DNA of 64,000 nucleotides, from NCBI GenBank assembly GCA_964017065.1, contig OZ024792.1, forward strand, positions 4,645,754 through 4,709,753, in the 5' to 3' direction. A program made the position numbers and the translations under genes. This document shows positions 15,001 through 30,000 of the stretch, in pieces. The notes under the pieces were generated by a model. The model saw only the letters and a list, made by a program, of their open reading frames with translations. It had not been told where the DNA came from and searched no databases. Origin of the DNA: Haliclona indistincta (lineage: Eukaryota; Porifera; Demospongiae; Haplosclerida; Chalinidae). Each line of letters begins with the position of its first letter. Position 1 is the stretch's first letter.

Positions 15001-18000
15001 AGTGTCATAGTCGCATTTTCAGAATTTAGAAGCTGCACAAAACCGACCATAAATGTCTCTGATCTGACTGTTTCTGAGAAGGTCAATATAAGTAGGTTAG
15101 CGTTAAGATCAAGAGTGAAGCTATCTAAAATAGGATCGGTTGTGTCATTGATGAAAACAGACGCCATTATTGCTTCTCCATTAGTGACAGCTTGGATATC
15201 TTCCCTATTAACATCGTCAATAGTAACAGCGGCGAGAGTCAACCATGTATTGGACTCTTCAGTAGCTAGGTCTGTTATGCTCTTTAGTCTGTTTTGATCA
15301 GCCAATGAGAGGTCAACAGTAATGGAGTATCCAATAGGTGAGCTTGTTGTTGAACCACTTGTGAGAGAATGGTAAATGTCGGGTGCTCTATAAAGAGCGT
15401 TCTGAATGGTAATACCAGTTGCATCAAAGGTGCTAGCATTCACAACATCAGTGAAGGTCAAGTGGAGAAGTCCTTCATTCATATCAAGAGTGAAGTTGTC
15501 AAGTGTTGCTAAGGTGGTGTCCTGAACAAGCTGAGTGACGTTTATACTTTGCTCAACGTTGAAATTCTGTTCGTCTGCTGTGTCGGTAATAGCCATATCC
15601 AGTAGCCTTATTGACAATAAGTTGGAGGGGCTAGTGAAAGCTGGGTTTGGCTTCAAGTATTCCAAATCACTAGGTGAGAGTTCAAACACAACTATTCTCA
15701 CGCCATCAGGAGAGGCAGGAGTAAGGACGCCATATTGCAGAGCTCTCTGAAGAGGTCCTGACTGAGACTCAATGAGGATCAAACTGTAGTTGAGGGTGGA
15801 AGTCAGGACAGGCTCATCAAATCGTAGTGTGAGGCGATCGTTGTTGAAGTTCAGTACAGCTGATTCCAATTCTGGTCCCATTTGATCCTCAGTGTAGTTT
15901 CTGACTTGAAGTGGCGATGAAGTGGGTATTGCAACAACAGGATTCATTGAATGAGATGTGTCTACAATAAGTCCTGATCCTATGGACAGGTAGGTATCGT
16001 TGTCGCTCTTGAGGAAGCTGCTTGCCTTGATTCGTGTAATGTCACTGTCTGAGAGTTCTATTACAACCTCTCTACCATTAGGACTTGATGGTGTGCTAGA
16101 GTCTAGTGACAGCATAGCAGCTGTAGAGTTGGCTGAACTTTGGAAAGTTATATCAGAAACTGTAATGAACTCAGTGTTCACTGGTTCAGAGAAGAACAGT
16201 GTAAGCGTTTCGTCTTCAATTGACAAGTCGAAGTAATCTAAAGTTGGTGACTGTTCGTCAGGTATGAAGCTATCTGAAGGCAAGGCCTCGTCTGTTGGTA
16301 GTATGTAGTTAGAAGCCAAGTCCTGTACTGTAGCATTGGTCAGGCTCAACCAACAAGTGTTCCTCCTGAAGCACAGAGTAGCGTGCGCCTTGATTGCATC
16401 TATGTCTGGTTCAATAATGGCAACCGATACCACGTGGGAGTTGGGCTGGTCTATGACTCCACCTGTCAGTGTGAACACAGACGTTGGAGTTAAAACACTA
16501 AAGAATGTTTGAAATGTAATCTGAGTTGCATCGAAGGTGGACACATCAACGATTTCAGAGAATGTCAAATTGAATGTCTCTTGTGGATAGTTAAACTCTG
16601 TGAAGTTAACTAGGAAAGGTCGAGTGGTGTCCGATGTGTAGATAGTAATATTGAACGGTTCTGTTGGCTCTAGTACTTGATTTCCAGAAGTATCATTGAT
16701 GGCGAACTCAGTAAAGGTGAGGTAACAATCATCTCCAGATTGGTCAGCTGAACACAAGGGTAGATCTTTCAGCTTGTTGAGATCCTCGAACGAGAAGGTT
16801 ATGAGAATGATTGTGGAGTCAATCATCGATGAGCTTCCTCCAGTGAGTGTGAGCATTGCTGTAGCATTAAAGGGCTCATCTTGGAGTGTAAACTGATCTA
16901 GTTGTATAGTAGAGGCATCAACTGTTTCGCTGAACTGTATGGTCAAAGTGCCTGCATTCATGTCAACAGAGAAGCTGGTGACAAACGGTCCCATTTTATC
17001 TCCAGTGAAGTTCTGCACAGCAATGAGGTTAGGAGGAAGCACAGGCAAGATAGCATTGCCGTTCATGTCTCTTATCATTGCATAATCGAAGGAGATGTAG
17101 GTATTCCCTTGAGAGACAGCCAGCATGGTCATTGCCTTCAAGGAATCAAAGTCAGCCGTGTTCAATTCCAGCATTATTATTGTTGAATTATCGCCGAGGA
17201 TCTCTCCACCGGTGAGCATAAGACTTTCTCCTCCAATAGGGTTAGTATTGTTAGAGTAGAGGGTAATGAAAGTAGCCTTCAGCGTCATTACATCAACTGT
17301 CTCAGAGAAAGTAAGTTCTAGAATACCAGTATTAGCATCAAATGAAAAGTTGTCAAGCAATGGCGGAATTGTGTCTGCTGTGAAACTAGCTGCTTGTAGA
17401 GTTCTACTAGTGACGCTGTTTCCAGCTGTATCTGCAATTGCAGTCTCATTTATAGAGAGGTATGTAGTTGTTTGTTCAGTTGCTAATGCCCACAAGTACT
17501 TCACCATGTTGAGGTCGTCCTCAGAGAACGTAAGGGTAACAATAGCGCTATCATAATACTGGAGAGTACTACTAGTCAATGTGAATGCTGATCCTCCGGT
17601 TGATGTCTGCTGCAGTGTGAAGCCGGCTGGATAAAACGAAGAGACGTCAACTGTTTCAGAGAATGTAAAGACCATTGTTCCAGCATTCAAATCAATGGTA
17701 AATCGCTGCAAGGTAGGATTGGTCTCGTCTTGTGAGTACATGTCTACACGTTGGGTAGTGGTTCCGATTGGATTACGGTTCATGTCCTCGATGCTGCCTT
17801 GCTCTATCCTCAAAAATGTAGTCTCATCAGAGACAGCTATGCTGGAAATGTTTCTGATTTGATTTGAATCGAACATGCTGATCTGAATCACAAGCACTGG
17901 TCCATTGCCAGTGCTCAGTCTACTATCCGTCAGGTAGTAGATGTCAGATGAGTTGACTCCATGAAAAGAAAATGAAGAAACATTGTACGACTGAGCATTC

Positions 18001-21000
18001 ATGGACTCGGAGAAACTGAGAGTAATCTGGTCACTGTTCAGATCGAGGTCAAATGATTCCAGCTCTGGCGTTTTGAGATCTGGATTGAAGCTAGAGGCTC
18101 TCGTTGATGAAGATGGAGAAATTGGTACTGTTGGATTGTTGAATGTATCGTAAGCAAGCATCTCAGTAACACTGATGTAAGTGTTCCAATATTCGGTAGC
18201 AAGACTCTCACGAAGCTTTATGCTATTGAGATCTTCTGTGGAGAGCTGTACGACCACAACCCTACCGTTGGAACCCATGAAGTTATCGATGGTTCTGTTC
18301 TCAACTCCTGATAGCTGAGATTCTTCTCTAGTGACATTAACACTCGAGACTCCACTGCCACTACCAGGAACAATCATAGTGGTTGTCACATTGAAGATCA
18401 TCGTAAACAGCTCAACGTTGAGGTCATCCCTGAGCCGAATCGCTGAACTAGTACTTGTGAGTGTGTAAAACTGTGTGTTAAACTCGGAAGAGTTTCGTGA
18501 AGACTGAAGAGTGATTTGGGTTACATCCAAATCCATGATGTTGCTGAGTGTTTCTGAGAAGATCAGAGTGAGTGTTTCTTGGGTAAGATCGAGTCTGGAG
18601 TTGAGCAGCTCAACACGAGTTGTGTCAGTGGTGAAGTTCCTGACTTGTATTTCATTGACTCCATTGACAGCCTCTTGAACCAGTTCACCTACCATGTCCA
18701 CAATGGTGTCATTTGGGAAGGTCAACCAGGTCCTCTCCTTGCTCAATGCTATACCACGGCGTTTAATCTCGTTGAGATCAAAGTCCGTGATCTGGACGTA
18801 CACATCGGTGTCATCAATGTTGGATAGTAGGTGACCACCAGTTAGTGTATAAGAATGGAACATGTTTGACACTGCAGGATTAAGTTGTAGAGTAAGCTGT
18901 GTTATAACAAGAGTAGAGACGTTCACAGTTTCTGAGAAAATGAGTGTAAGAGCTCCATTGTTCATGTTGAGATCATAGTCGTCCAGAATCGGCCTGACTG
19001 AGTCAACAATATAGATTGTAACTGGTCTAGCATCGGTCTGAGGGATCACTGCAACCGGTATATTGTTCATATCAGTTACCAGAGCTGATGAAATCGATAT
19101 GAATGTTGTACCATTGGAAATAGCCAGTTGATCATCTCGTTTGATCAGGTTAAGATCGTCATCAGATAGTGTGATCCTGATCTGCAAACTGTTAGTGCTG
19201 TTGGAGTCCCCATCGGTCAGAGTGTATGATGAGCCATCAGACAAGTTGCGCGTTGACTGGAGAGTTATAGCAGTGAAGTCGAGACTGCTGCTGAGAACTG
19301 GTTCATCGAACTCCAGAATGAGCGTCCCATTTGTTAGGTCAATGCTGAAACTAGTTAGAATGGGTGGGGTCAAGTCTTGGTAGAAAGTGGTGACCTGTCT
19401 AAATGAGCTCAAGATGCCGTTCTTATCCAGCGAAAGATCTTCAACTGACGATGGTCTCAATTCCAGGAACGAGTTGGTTTCATTTGTTGCCAAACCAGTT
19501 TGAAGCTTGATAAGATGCAGAATATCAGTGTCAATCAAGATGTCTATCTCAGTAGAATCAGAAGACACTACAGTGCCCATAAGAGCAATACCATCGCTGG
19601 TGACATTGTTAGTTGGAAAGAGAATCAACTGAGAGACGTCGATACTGCTAGCATTGACAGTCTCATCAAATGACAAGGTGAGACGTTCTGAGGTCAAATT
19701 GAGATTGAATTGGAGTAGAACAGGACCAACAGTGTCTTTCTGATACTGCGACACTCGTGTAGCATTACTAGCCGAGATCATCTGAACACGCAAACTAGAC
19801 ATGTCTAGTATGGTTGAAGAGTCGACCGAGATGTATGTGTTGTTAGGTGAAGTAGCTAACTCCGGTATCAACTTTATAGCATTGAGATCATCACGAGCAA
19901 TGGTAATAGTTACCACTGTAGTGTATGTGTCATTGGTGACTGTTTCGTTGGAGAAAAGTCTGTGCGAGAAACTTGAAGTACCAGAATTGTCAGGGTAGAA
20001 TGATATCCCGGATATGTTCAATGAAGAGGCATTGACAGTTTCATCAAATGTGAGCACAAGATAAGACTCATCGATATTCAATGAGAAGTCTGTTAGTCGA
20101 GGAGAGGTCTGATCTGGAATAACAAGACTAGCATAGAGAGCATCAGAATCATTCCTCTCGACAAGATTATTACTGAACATGTCAGCAATGGCGTCTGAAG
20201 TGAACGAAAGGTAGGTATTGGCTTGACTTGTGGCAAGCAAAGGATCTTCCTTGACTGCATTTAGATCATCTGTGCTAAGCTGAAGGACAATGGATGTTCC
20301 ATCGGAGCTATTGGTGAAGCTACTAGATGAGACCTCGAAGAACGTGTAGCTTGGGTCAGAGTCATTGAGTGAACTGTGGATGGTGAATTCAGCTGCTTTC
20401 AACATTTCTGCATCAACAGTCTCCGAGAAAGAAATGGTAATTTCGCCCGAATTTAGATCTAGTATATAGGATCTTATGACGGGGTCGGTTGTGTCAGGAA
20501 TAATTTCAATCACCATTCTAGCACTATTGTCTGGTACTGTTGTCAAGCTGTTTCTGTTCATGTCTCGAATAGCAATTTGTGACAGAGCTAAGTATGTTGT
20601 GTTCAGGCTAGTAACCAGCGGTTCCTGCCTCTTGAGCTCATTGAGATCAGCATCAGATAATTTGATAGTTATTGTAGTGTTGTCACCATAGACAGAGAAG
20701 CCTCCTGTCAGCGTATGAAGACCAGTCGCAGACGCAGCGTCCATGCTGTCCTGGAATGTGATACCAGTAGTGCTTAGTGAGGAGGCATTCACAGTCTCAG
20801 AGAATGTCAGCAGTAGCAGTCCTTCATTCAGGTCCAGATCGTAGGAAACCAGTTCTGGTCTTACTAAGTCGGCATAGAAATTGGCAGCCATCATGATAGT
20901 CATGTTGATTGGATTGTCGTTCATGTCTGTTACAGCTTCATCGCCTAGAACAATGTAGGAGTTAGCAGTGCTGGTTAATAGCTCTGTTAGAAATCGTATC

Positions 21001-24000
21001 ATGTCAGAGTCCTGTTTGTTCAGAGTGATGTTGAGGAACCTGCTGTCAACATCTGTGCGGTTCCCACCAGTGAGAGTATAGGTGACCGTGTCATTAGTGT
21101 TGTTATTTGTGAATGAAATCAAAGTGAAATTCAGGCTCTCTGGTTTGATGGTTTCTGAGAATGTCAGTAGGATTGTGTCAGTGCTCAAGTTGATGTCAAA
21201 AGATGTCAGTTCTGGAAGAGTTTCGTCGTTCGTGAAGTTAGTCACCGAGATGGCGTCTGATACAGAGATAGCTGCAATAGAATTCATGTTCATGTCTCTC
21301 ACTAGAGCTGAAGTGATGAAGACAAAGGTGGAATTGTCCCCAGATGAGAGATTTCTCAGACTCTTGATGTTGTTCAAGTCATCAAAAGTTAGCATCACCG
21401 TGACGACGGTAGAGTCATTGGTTGAATGAGGACCACCAGTGAGCGTGAACATTTGATACGATTCCAGAAACATGTCTCTTCCGTTGGAAAGTGTGAGAGC
21501 AGTTACCATGAACGTACTTGCATCAACTGTCTCGTCAAAAGTAAGCACGATCCTTTCTGAGGTCAGATTGAGGTCGAACGAGACAAGCCTAGGCTGTGTA
21601 ATGTCCTGTGTATATGCATTAACAGAATCAGCATTTTCTGTGTCGATTGCAACCACTGAATTTTCGTTCATGTCCAGAATAGTCTCGTTGTCAAAGGCTA
21701 GAAACGTGTCAAACGAGCTAGTTGCGAGACCAGGGCTTAGTCTCTTGAGTTCATTCAAGTCTTCAATTGTGAACTCTACCACTAGAACAGTTCCGTCTTC
21801 TCGTGTGGAATTTCCTCCGCTGAGTTGCAATACAAAGTCAGCTTCTGAGAAATTGCTTGAGCTGCCTAGTATTAGATTTGTTACATTCAATGATTGTGCA
21901 AGCACAGTTTCATTGAACGTCAGAGTCAGTGTCCCTTCGTTGAGATCGATGTCAAAAGCAGTTAGATGTGGGTCGCTTGTATCGGGAATGTAACCAACTG
22001 TTTGCAGACCAGGATCAACAGCAACCAAAGTATTGGTTGATGTATCTCTGATGACCACCACTGCTGGGTTAGTTGTGATGTATGTGTCGTTGATGTCAGT
22101 AGCCAAATTGAGGTCCTTCTTGATCGCATTGAGATCATCAATTGAGAAAATGACATGTAGAATGTAGCCATTGCTGGAGTCAGTGTTAGTTCCACCTGTG
22201 AGTGTGTAGCTGGTAAAATTATCATGCGAAGAGCTTGGTGCATTTTGCAGCGTAATGCCTGTTGAGACGAAAGAAGAAGCCTCTATGACGTCATTGAAAG
22301 TAAGGTCCATTGTACCAGCGTCGAGATCAATGGTGAAATTCACTAATTCAACAGGAGTGGTATCAAGAGTGAAGGGATCTACTTGATATGCTGATGTGTT
22401 GAATACAGTAACAACTGGATTGTCATTCATATCGTTGAAGGTGGAGTTAGTAATCGCAACATAGGTATTTGTCGATCCTGTTGCAAGGTTGGTGTCCAGT
22501 TGAAGAGCCAGTTGATCCTCGCTTGTAAGAGTGATGGCTACGACTCTCTTCAAGTTAGCATCGGGTGAGCTGTACGAGACAGCTCCACCTGTCAGCGTGT
22601 AAAAGGTGGTACCTGATTCAGATATGTTACTGCTAGAGAGGATTGTAACGCCAGTTGGTTCTACAGAGTCGAGATAAATAGGCTCATTTGCAGTGAGTGT
22701 CAGCACCTTGCTACCCAGATCAAAGGTAAATCCAACCAACTCTGGACTGGTAATATCAGGACGGAACTCACGAAGCATCAATCTGTCTTCAGCTGTAATA
22801 GGTCTAGCATCATTATCAGTGAGATCTTCAATAAGACCAGCAGTGTTTTCAAGATACGTTGAATTTTCATCGATAGCCAAGAACTCCCTGTACTTGATTT
22901 GGTTGAGGTCATTGTCCGTAAGATAAAACTGTACATATATCCAGTTCTCTGTGGTGTCACTTGTGCTGAGTACATCGAGTGTATAACTCTCAGTGTCGTT
23001 GACAGCTGCATCGTAGAGAGTTATGAACTCGGGACGGAAGTCAGTGTAAGACACAGTTTCGTTGAAGGTAAGTGTGATGTTTCCATTGTTCATATCGAGC
23101 TCATATGATACAATCACAGGAGCAACATCATCAGTTATTAGAGTTGTTGCATACTCGAATATACCAACCATTCCGGTAGCCATGTCCTGTTCATCGTTGA
23201 GCTCTCTGGCAGGGTTTCTGGACATGTCTTGAAGGATGTCGCTGGTGAATCGAATGAAGCAGTTGTTTTCAGAAATGCACAACTCTCTCCTCTGTTTGAT
23301 GAGATTCAGATCAAAGTCAGAAAGTGTGAATTGCAGTGTTATATCATTCACTTGCTGGAAGGCGAAACCTCCAGTGAGAGTAAGAGGGAAGAATGGAATA
23401 TTTACAGTAGCAGTGTCGTTAAATCCCCATCTCTGAAATGTGATTGCTGTTGGATCGAATGTACTTATGTTGAATGTTTCGGTAAAAATGAGTCGTACGA
23501 ATTCATTGGGAAAGTCAAACAACTGGAAATCTGTGAGAAAAGGAGGCGTGGTGTCGTTGGTGTAAAATCGTGCCTGTCTAGCCATTTCGAAAGTGACATT
23601 TGTAACACGGTTACCCTCCATATCAGCTAAGGCGCTTGAATCAAATGCTACGAAGCAGTCACTTGTCTGTGCTAAGAACGTGCACAGAGGCAGTCGTTTG
23701 AGCAGGTTTAAGTCGTCAAACGTCAGGTCGATAATGATGACTTGAGAATCGGTGGATGGTATCGTTGTACCTCCAGTCAGTGTTTGATTGAGCACAAGGT
23801 CAGTGATGTTCATTGGTATCTCCTCCAATACATTGTATATTGGATGGGATACATTCACTAAACGTACCTCGGGAAGAGCCTGTGACACTAGAAGAGTAAA
23901 GGCCTCAACGTCTATTGTGTCTCTTTCAAGAGTCTCGTCAAAAGTAAGAATTAGCCAGCCGTTGTCCATATCGATGTCAAAAGCGTGCAGGTAAGGTCTT

Positions 24001-27000
24001 GTTGTGTCGCGAGTAAAGTTTTCAACTTCCTTTCCTTGTCCATTGAGCAGTGGAACAATCTGATTGGAGTTCATGTCTTGAACAAGTGATGAATCAAAGG
24101 AGATGTATGAGTTATTGACTGCTGTGGCAATAGCTCTGAGACGTTTCAGCTCATTCAGGTCATCAGTGTTGTTCTCAAAGTCCCACAAGATCTGCATTTC
24201 TATGACAGTGATGTTCTCCATAGTCCAGTTACCACCTGTTAGCTGGTATCTCTCTTCAGGGACACTCATTGGAGCAGACTGTATAAAAATTCTTGAAGGA
24301 TTGAAGGAATACGAGTTGACAGTTTCTGAGAAAGTGAACGTAATGCTACCAGCATTCATATCTAATTCCCATGACACTAGCTCCACAGGAGTAGTGTCCT
24401 GTGTATGATTGGTAACATTCAGAGCCATACCATCAACAATGGGGACCACAGGGTTACCATTCATGTCCTCAATCATGTAGTGACTGATGGTGATGTAGCT
24501 ATCATCAGCTGTTGTTACCAAGCTTGTGTTCTGCTTGAGAATATTCCAATCATCTTCAGCAATGTCAATAATAATCACCGAATCATTGACGCTGAGTGAA
24601 CTACCGTTGGTGAACCTGAAGCTGTCGTCAGCAAAGAGACCATCTTGAAGAACTATGGCTGTGTAGTTAATGGTTAGAATATTGACTGTCTCAGAGAAAG
24701 ACAATGTGAGAGTAGGTGCATCCATGTCTAAGTCAAAACCAACTAGACTCGGAGGGATGAAGTCCGGCAGATATTCAGTCACTTGAGTAGCATTGATATT
24801 CTCTACTGCAACAACCATGTTACCATTCATGTCCGCTATAGTCAAGTTAGTCAGTGCTAGGAATGTATCATCTTGTCCAGTTGCCATAGTAATGATACGC
24901 TTGATAACATTGAGGTCATCATTGAGCAAGTGTATGGTCACTACAGGATCATCTCCCTGGCTGGTGTAACCACCTTGTAGCGTGTAACTAGGACCAACTC
25001 CAGTGACAGACTCAAGAATGGTTATCAGCGATGCGTTCAGCGAACTCACATTTACTGTCTCAGAGAACCACAGTGTCAGTGTGTCATTGGAAAGGTCAAT
25101 GTCGAATCTTCTCAAAACCGGCCTGACAAGATCTTCAGTGTAGTTCTGGACAGCAGTCACATTATCAGTACTGATTGGTTGGGCATCGTTATCCTTCATA
25201 TCAACAACCAGCTGACTGGTGTGACTGAGAAAGGTTGAATTTTCAGATGTTGCTAGTGACGTAAATCTTTTGATGTTATTCAAGTCGTCTTCTCCAAGAT
25301 CGATGATCAAGGTGTGGTAGTTGTTCTGCGGATTGACTACAGAGCTGCTGTTGGTCAAGACATAGGTTGAACCGGTCATAACATTGTCACTGTGCAGAGT
25401 AATCTGAGTGACAGATAGAGTCGATGCACGCACTGTTTCATCGAAGTAAAGTGTGAGTGTCTCGTTGCTCATGTCAAGGTCAAAGTTTTCAAGGATAGGA
25501 CCAGTGGTATCTCTAACGTAGTTCTCATCTTTGATCCGTCGTGCATCAATAGCATTATCAAACGGTATCACCTGATTGCCCTCGATATCCCTCACTGCCG
25601 AGCTCTCCATGGTCAGGTAGGTTCTCCATGGTTCGTACGCTATTTCTAGTCTCTTCAGTTCGTTGAGGTCTTGTCTAGAAAGAATGACCTCAAGGAATGG
25701 ACCATCGCCAGTGAGCACAGAACCTGATGTCAATGTGTACATTGGTATATGCGATGGAGTGCTGTTGAATGCTTCTTGTATTGTGATTCCACTAAAATTG
25801 AAGGTAGAGGCATCGACTGTTTCCGAGAAGTTAAATCTAATGAATCCAGTATCCATATCGAGGAAGTAGTCGACTAGTCTTGGTCTAGTGGAATCATTAG
25901 TGTACTTCGTCACAGCTATACTATCAGACTGTAGTACTTCTTGGACATAGTTACTGTTCATGTCTTGAATAAGGTACATTGTGAAACTGAGGTACGACGT
26001 GTCGTTGTCTCTGAGCAGCTCTAGCATCTGCTTGATGACATTAAGGTCAGTGTTATTGATGATGACTTCAATCATCACTCCGTCACTGCTTGGAGAGCTA
26101 GCACTAGTGAGAGTGAACAGTTCAGTGGTGTTAGTGACATTGTACTCAGACTGTAGAGTGATAGCAGTGATATTGAGAGAATCGCTTTCCACAGTTTCAT
26201 CAAAGACCAGACTAATGATACCAGAATTGACATCAACTGACCAGAAAGATAGCACGGGACCGGTTGTGTCAGCCGTAAAGTTGCTGACATTAAGAAATGT
26301 CTCAGATGGATAGTTAGGTACCAACGCCATGTCATGCACGGTGGACATTGTAATAGACAACGCTGTGCTTGTGTTGGACGTCGCCAAATTCCTGTCCAAC
26401 TTTATCGCATTGAGATCTGTTACGTCCAAGTACACTTCAAGTTTAGTTGAATCGACTTCAGAGCTACTTCCTTCAGTGAGCCTGTGGAAGTCTGTTGGAG
26501 TAGTTGAATTATGCACTGTCAAAGTGAGCACATTAAGACTTCCAGCATTGACTACTTCATCAAAGTACAGTGTAATGACGCCATTGTTCATATCCAGGTC
26601 AAATGAAACCAATATTGGAGCTGTTACATCTGGTTGATAGCTACCTACTTGCATAGCTTGTGTGTCATCGATATCTTCCACTTTGTTACCAAACATGTCT
26701 CGGACGGTGTCTTCAGTGATACTGAGGTAGGTGTCACTGGCTGACAAAGCTAGTGTTGTTATCGTCTTTATCGCGTTGAGATCAAAGACGCTGATGTTGA
26801 CTGGAATGACAGTATGGTATAGGTCTACAGGAACATCAGCAAGTGTAATGGTGTAGTTGCTGGCTAATGATGCATTATCTGAACTGAGTAGTGTCAGCTG
26901 AGTCACATCAAGAGTAGAAGAGTTCACAGTTTCATCAAAGGTCAGCCTGAGGACTCCTGAGTCAAAATCCAAAGAGAAATTGAGCAACTGTGGAGACATT

Positions 27001-30000
27001 TCATCTGTTGTGAAGTTGAGAGCTCTTAGAGCATCGTCAGGTGAAATTGGGGTAACTTGATTCCCATCAATATCATTGACAGCATGTGGTTCAATGAGGA
27101 GGTATGTATTGTTGATGGATGTGGCGAGATTTGGGAATCGTTTCAGAGCATTGGTATCCTCATCTGAGAGTGTGATAACTATGTCAGTGGAGTCAACCTG
27201 TGATACTATTCCTCCAGTCAAGCTCACGTTAGTTGCATCGACAGTAGGAGAATCGAGGAAGATGAAACCAGTGGCGTTAACTGAAGAAGCATCTACTGTC
27301 TCTGAGAAGATCAGCAACAGCTCACTGGTATTGAGATTAAGTGTGAAGTTGGTCAGTTGAGGCATAACCCTATCTTTAATGTAAACTGAAACAGGCAGAG
27401 CATCAGATGGAGAAATTTCTACAGCCAAGTTCTCATTCATGTCTTCGATCACAGCAGAGTCGATCCTAATAAATGTGGTCAGATTACTAGTTGCTAAGCT
27501 GAGTATCATTTTGATAGTGTTAGTGTCTTCAACGTCCAATGTGATATTCACTATGTGAGAAAATTCTGTGTCTGTGATACCACCGGTCAACCTATAGTCT
27601 GAAACAGAAGAGGTTCTTGAATCTTGGAGAACAATGGAAGATGTGTTTAGCGTGCTAGCATTGACAGTCTCAGAGAAAGTGAGAACAAGAAAGCCTCCGT
27701 CGGCATCGTAGGTAAACTGCTCAAGCACTGGTGAGACAAAGTCCGGGTCGAATGCATCGATTTGTTGATCATAAGGTAGTACAGGGTTAGCATTTGCGTC
27801 ATGGATAGTGACATTTGTTAGACTGATGTAGGTATCGGATCTGTTAGTAGCAATCAATGTATCAGCTTTCAATTTGTTCAGGTCAGGAGTTAGGAGGGCA
27901 ATAACTACCACTGTTCCATCAACTGATTGAGTGTGTCCACCTGACAGTTGGACACTAGATCCATTGTTGTTATGGATAGTGATTTCCGTGACAACGAGGC
28001 TTGATACTAGAACTGTTTCATTGAAGGTAAGAGTGAGAGAGTCATCAGACAGGTCAAGAGTGGCGTTTATCACTACTGGTCTGTTCGTATCGGGAGTGAA
28101 CACATCTACTTGCAGTGCATCAGTATCGAGTATGTGAGTGTTCGCATTGTTGTTCGTATCATTGACTGCATTTGATCCAAGCACAAGATAAGTTGACGAC
28201 CGATTCACAGCGACTGAAAGAAGTGACTTGATGATGTTTAAATCTTGAGGGGAAATGTCCACATTGAGGATTGGTGACACTTGGTCAACTGGTGGATTGG
28301 TTTGACTGAGAGAATGGGTCATGCCTGTTCTAAAAATCTCTACTCCTTGGATTGTTAGAAGAGATGGGTTAAGAGTATCTCCAAGAACAGTTTCTGAGAA
28401 TGTCAGTGACAATACTCCTTCGTTCATGTCTAAAGAGAAACGTCTAAGAACAGGTGGGGTGGTGTCTTCAATGTATGTCTGGACTTGAAGCGCTTCTGTG
28501 CCGTTGATTTCGGTGACACTGTTATTAGAGAAATCTTGAATAGCATCAGCTGTGATGGCTAGGAATGTGTCATCCCTTCCTGTAGCAAGGTTTAGCACAC
28601 CCTTCAGTTCATTCAGATCATCATCGGTAAATCTGATCTCAACCTCTGTAAGAGACAATTGGCGTATTATGGAGGTTTCATTAAACTCAAAAGCGTCAGT
28701 TGAATTCGAAGTACTGTTTAGAAGCTCTAGTTCTTCTACATTGAGAGTTGTAGCAACTACAGCTTCAGAAAATGTCAAAATAAGAACTCCGTTGTCGATG
28801 TCTAGAGTGTAGTTGATAAGAGATGGTGCTGTTTGATCAACAGTTACATTAGCTGCTCGAAGAGCCTTTCCATCAGTTATAGCCAGCACATCTGCACCAT
28901 TTGGATCATCAAATGTAGAAGCACTCACCAATAGGTAAGTGTTGTTGACTGTGGTGCCCAGCTCTGTAAAACTTTTGATAGTATTCAGCTCAGAATCACC
29001 GATCCTGACTGATTGGATGAAACCACTTGGACTAAGATTTATGCTTTGCTCAGTGAATGAGACTCTGAAGGGTAGGTCAGCTGTAGATGCATTTTGAATC
29101 CTTAGTCCAGCTGAATAGAATGTTTCAGCAGCTGCAACATCATTGAATGTCAGCTCTAAGAGTGCGTTGTCGATATCCAAGCTATAAGACACTAGTTGCA
29201 ATGGTGTCGTGTCTTCAATGATGCTGGTAGCTGATACATTCAGAGACTGCATATTGGACACTTCAAATGTGTCCAACACTGTGTAGTTGTCTATAGAGAC
29301 AAAGGTGTTGCTTGCAGATGAAGCTAAGTTGGGATTAGTCTCAAGAGCTGTTGAATCTTCTTGTGTGAGATTGACGATCACTTCCATGAGGCCTTCTTCG
29401 TCTTCATCGCCGGGTAGGTTAGCGACGACACCTCCACTCAATGTAAGATTGGGACCACTAGGAGGACTACTATAGAGTGTAATACCAGTAAAATTGAATG
29501 TTTCAGGCAGTACTGGTCTGTTGAAAGTGAGGATGAGTTGGTTGCTGTTGTAGTCCAAGGAGAAAGCAGTCAGTCTTGGACCATCGAGATCTCCAGTGAA
29601 GTTTTGCACTTGGAGAGCATCGTTTCTGGGAATCTCAGTGATGTAGTTCGGTGTTAATGCTAGGTCCCTGAATGCAGTAGTGCCTATTGAGATGTAGGTA
29701 GTGTTTTCGTCTTTAAAGTAGACAGATGACTTCAAAAATTCCACTTGAGTAGCTGTCAATGTTATCAGCACACTTCTAGTAGATGGTGCTGAGACATTCA
29801 GAGGAGTTTCATTGAGTGGGTAGACGAGAGAGTCTGCAAAATTTTCAGAGCCTTGTAGGGCAATAGCTGCGTAGTCGATATTCTGCACATTAACCGGTTC
29901 AGTGAAATACATCAAGAGAGTGCCTTCTTGAAGATCAAGATCAAATGATAGCAGTTGCGGCATAATTGTATCCCTTTGATAATTTTGGACCAGGACACCT

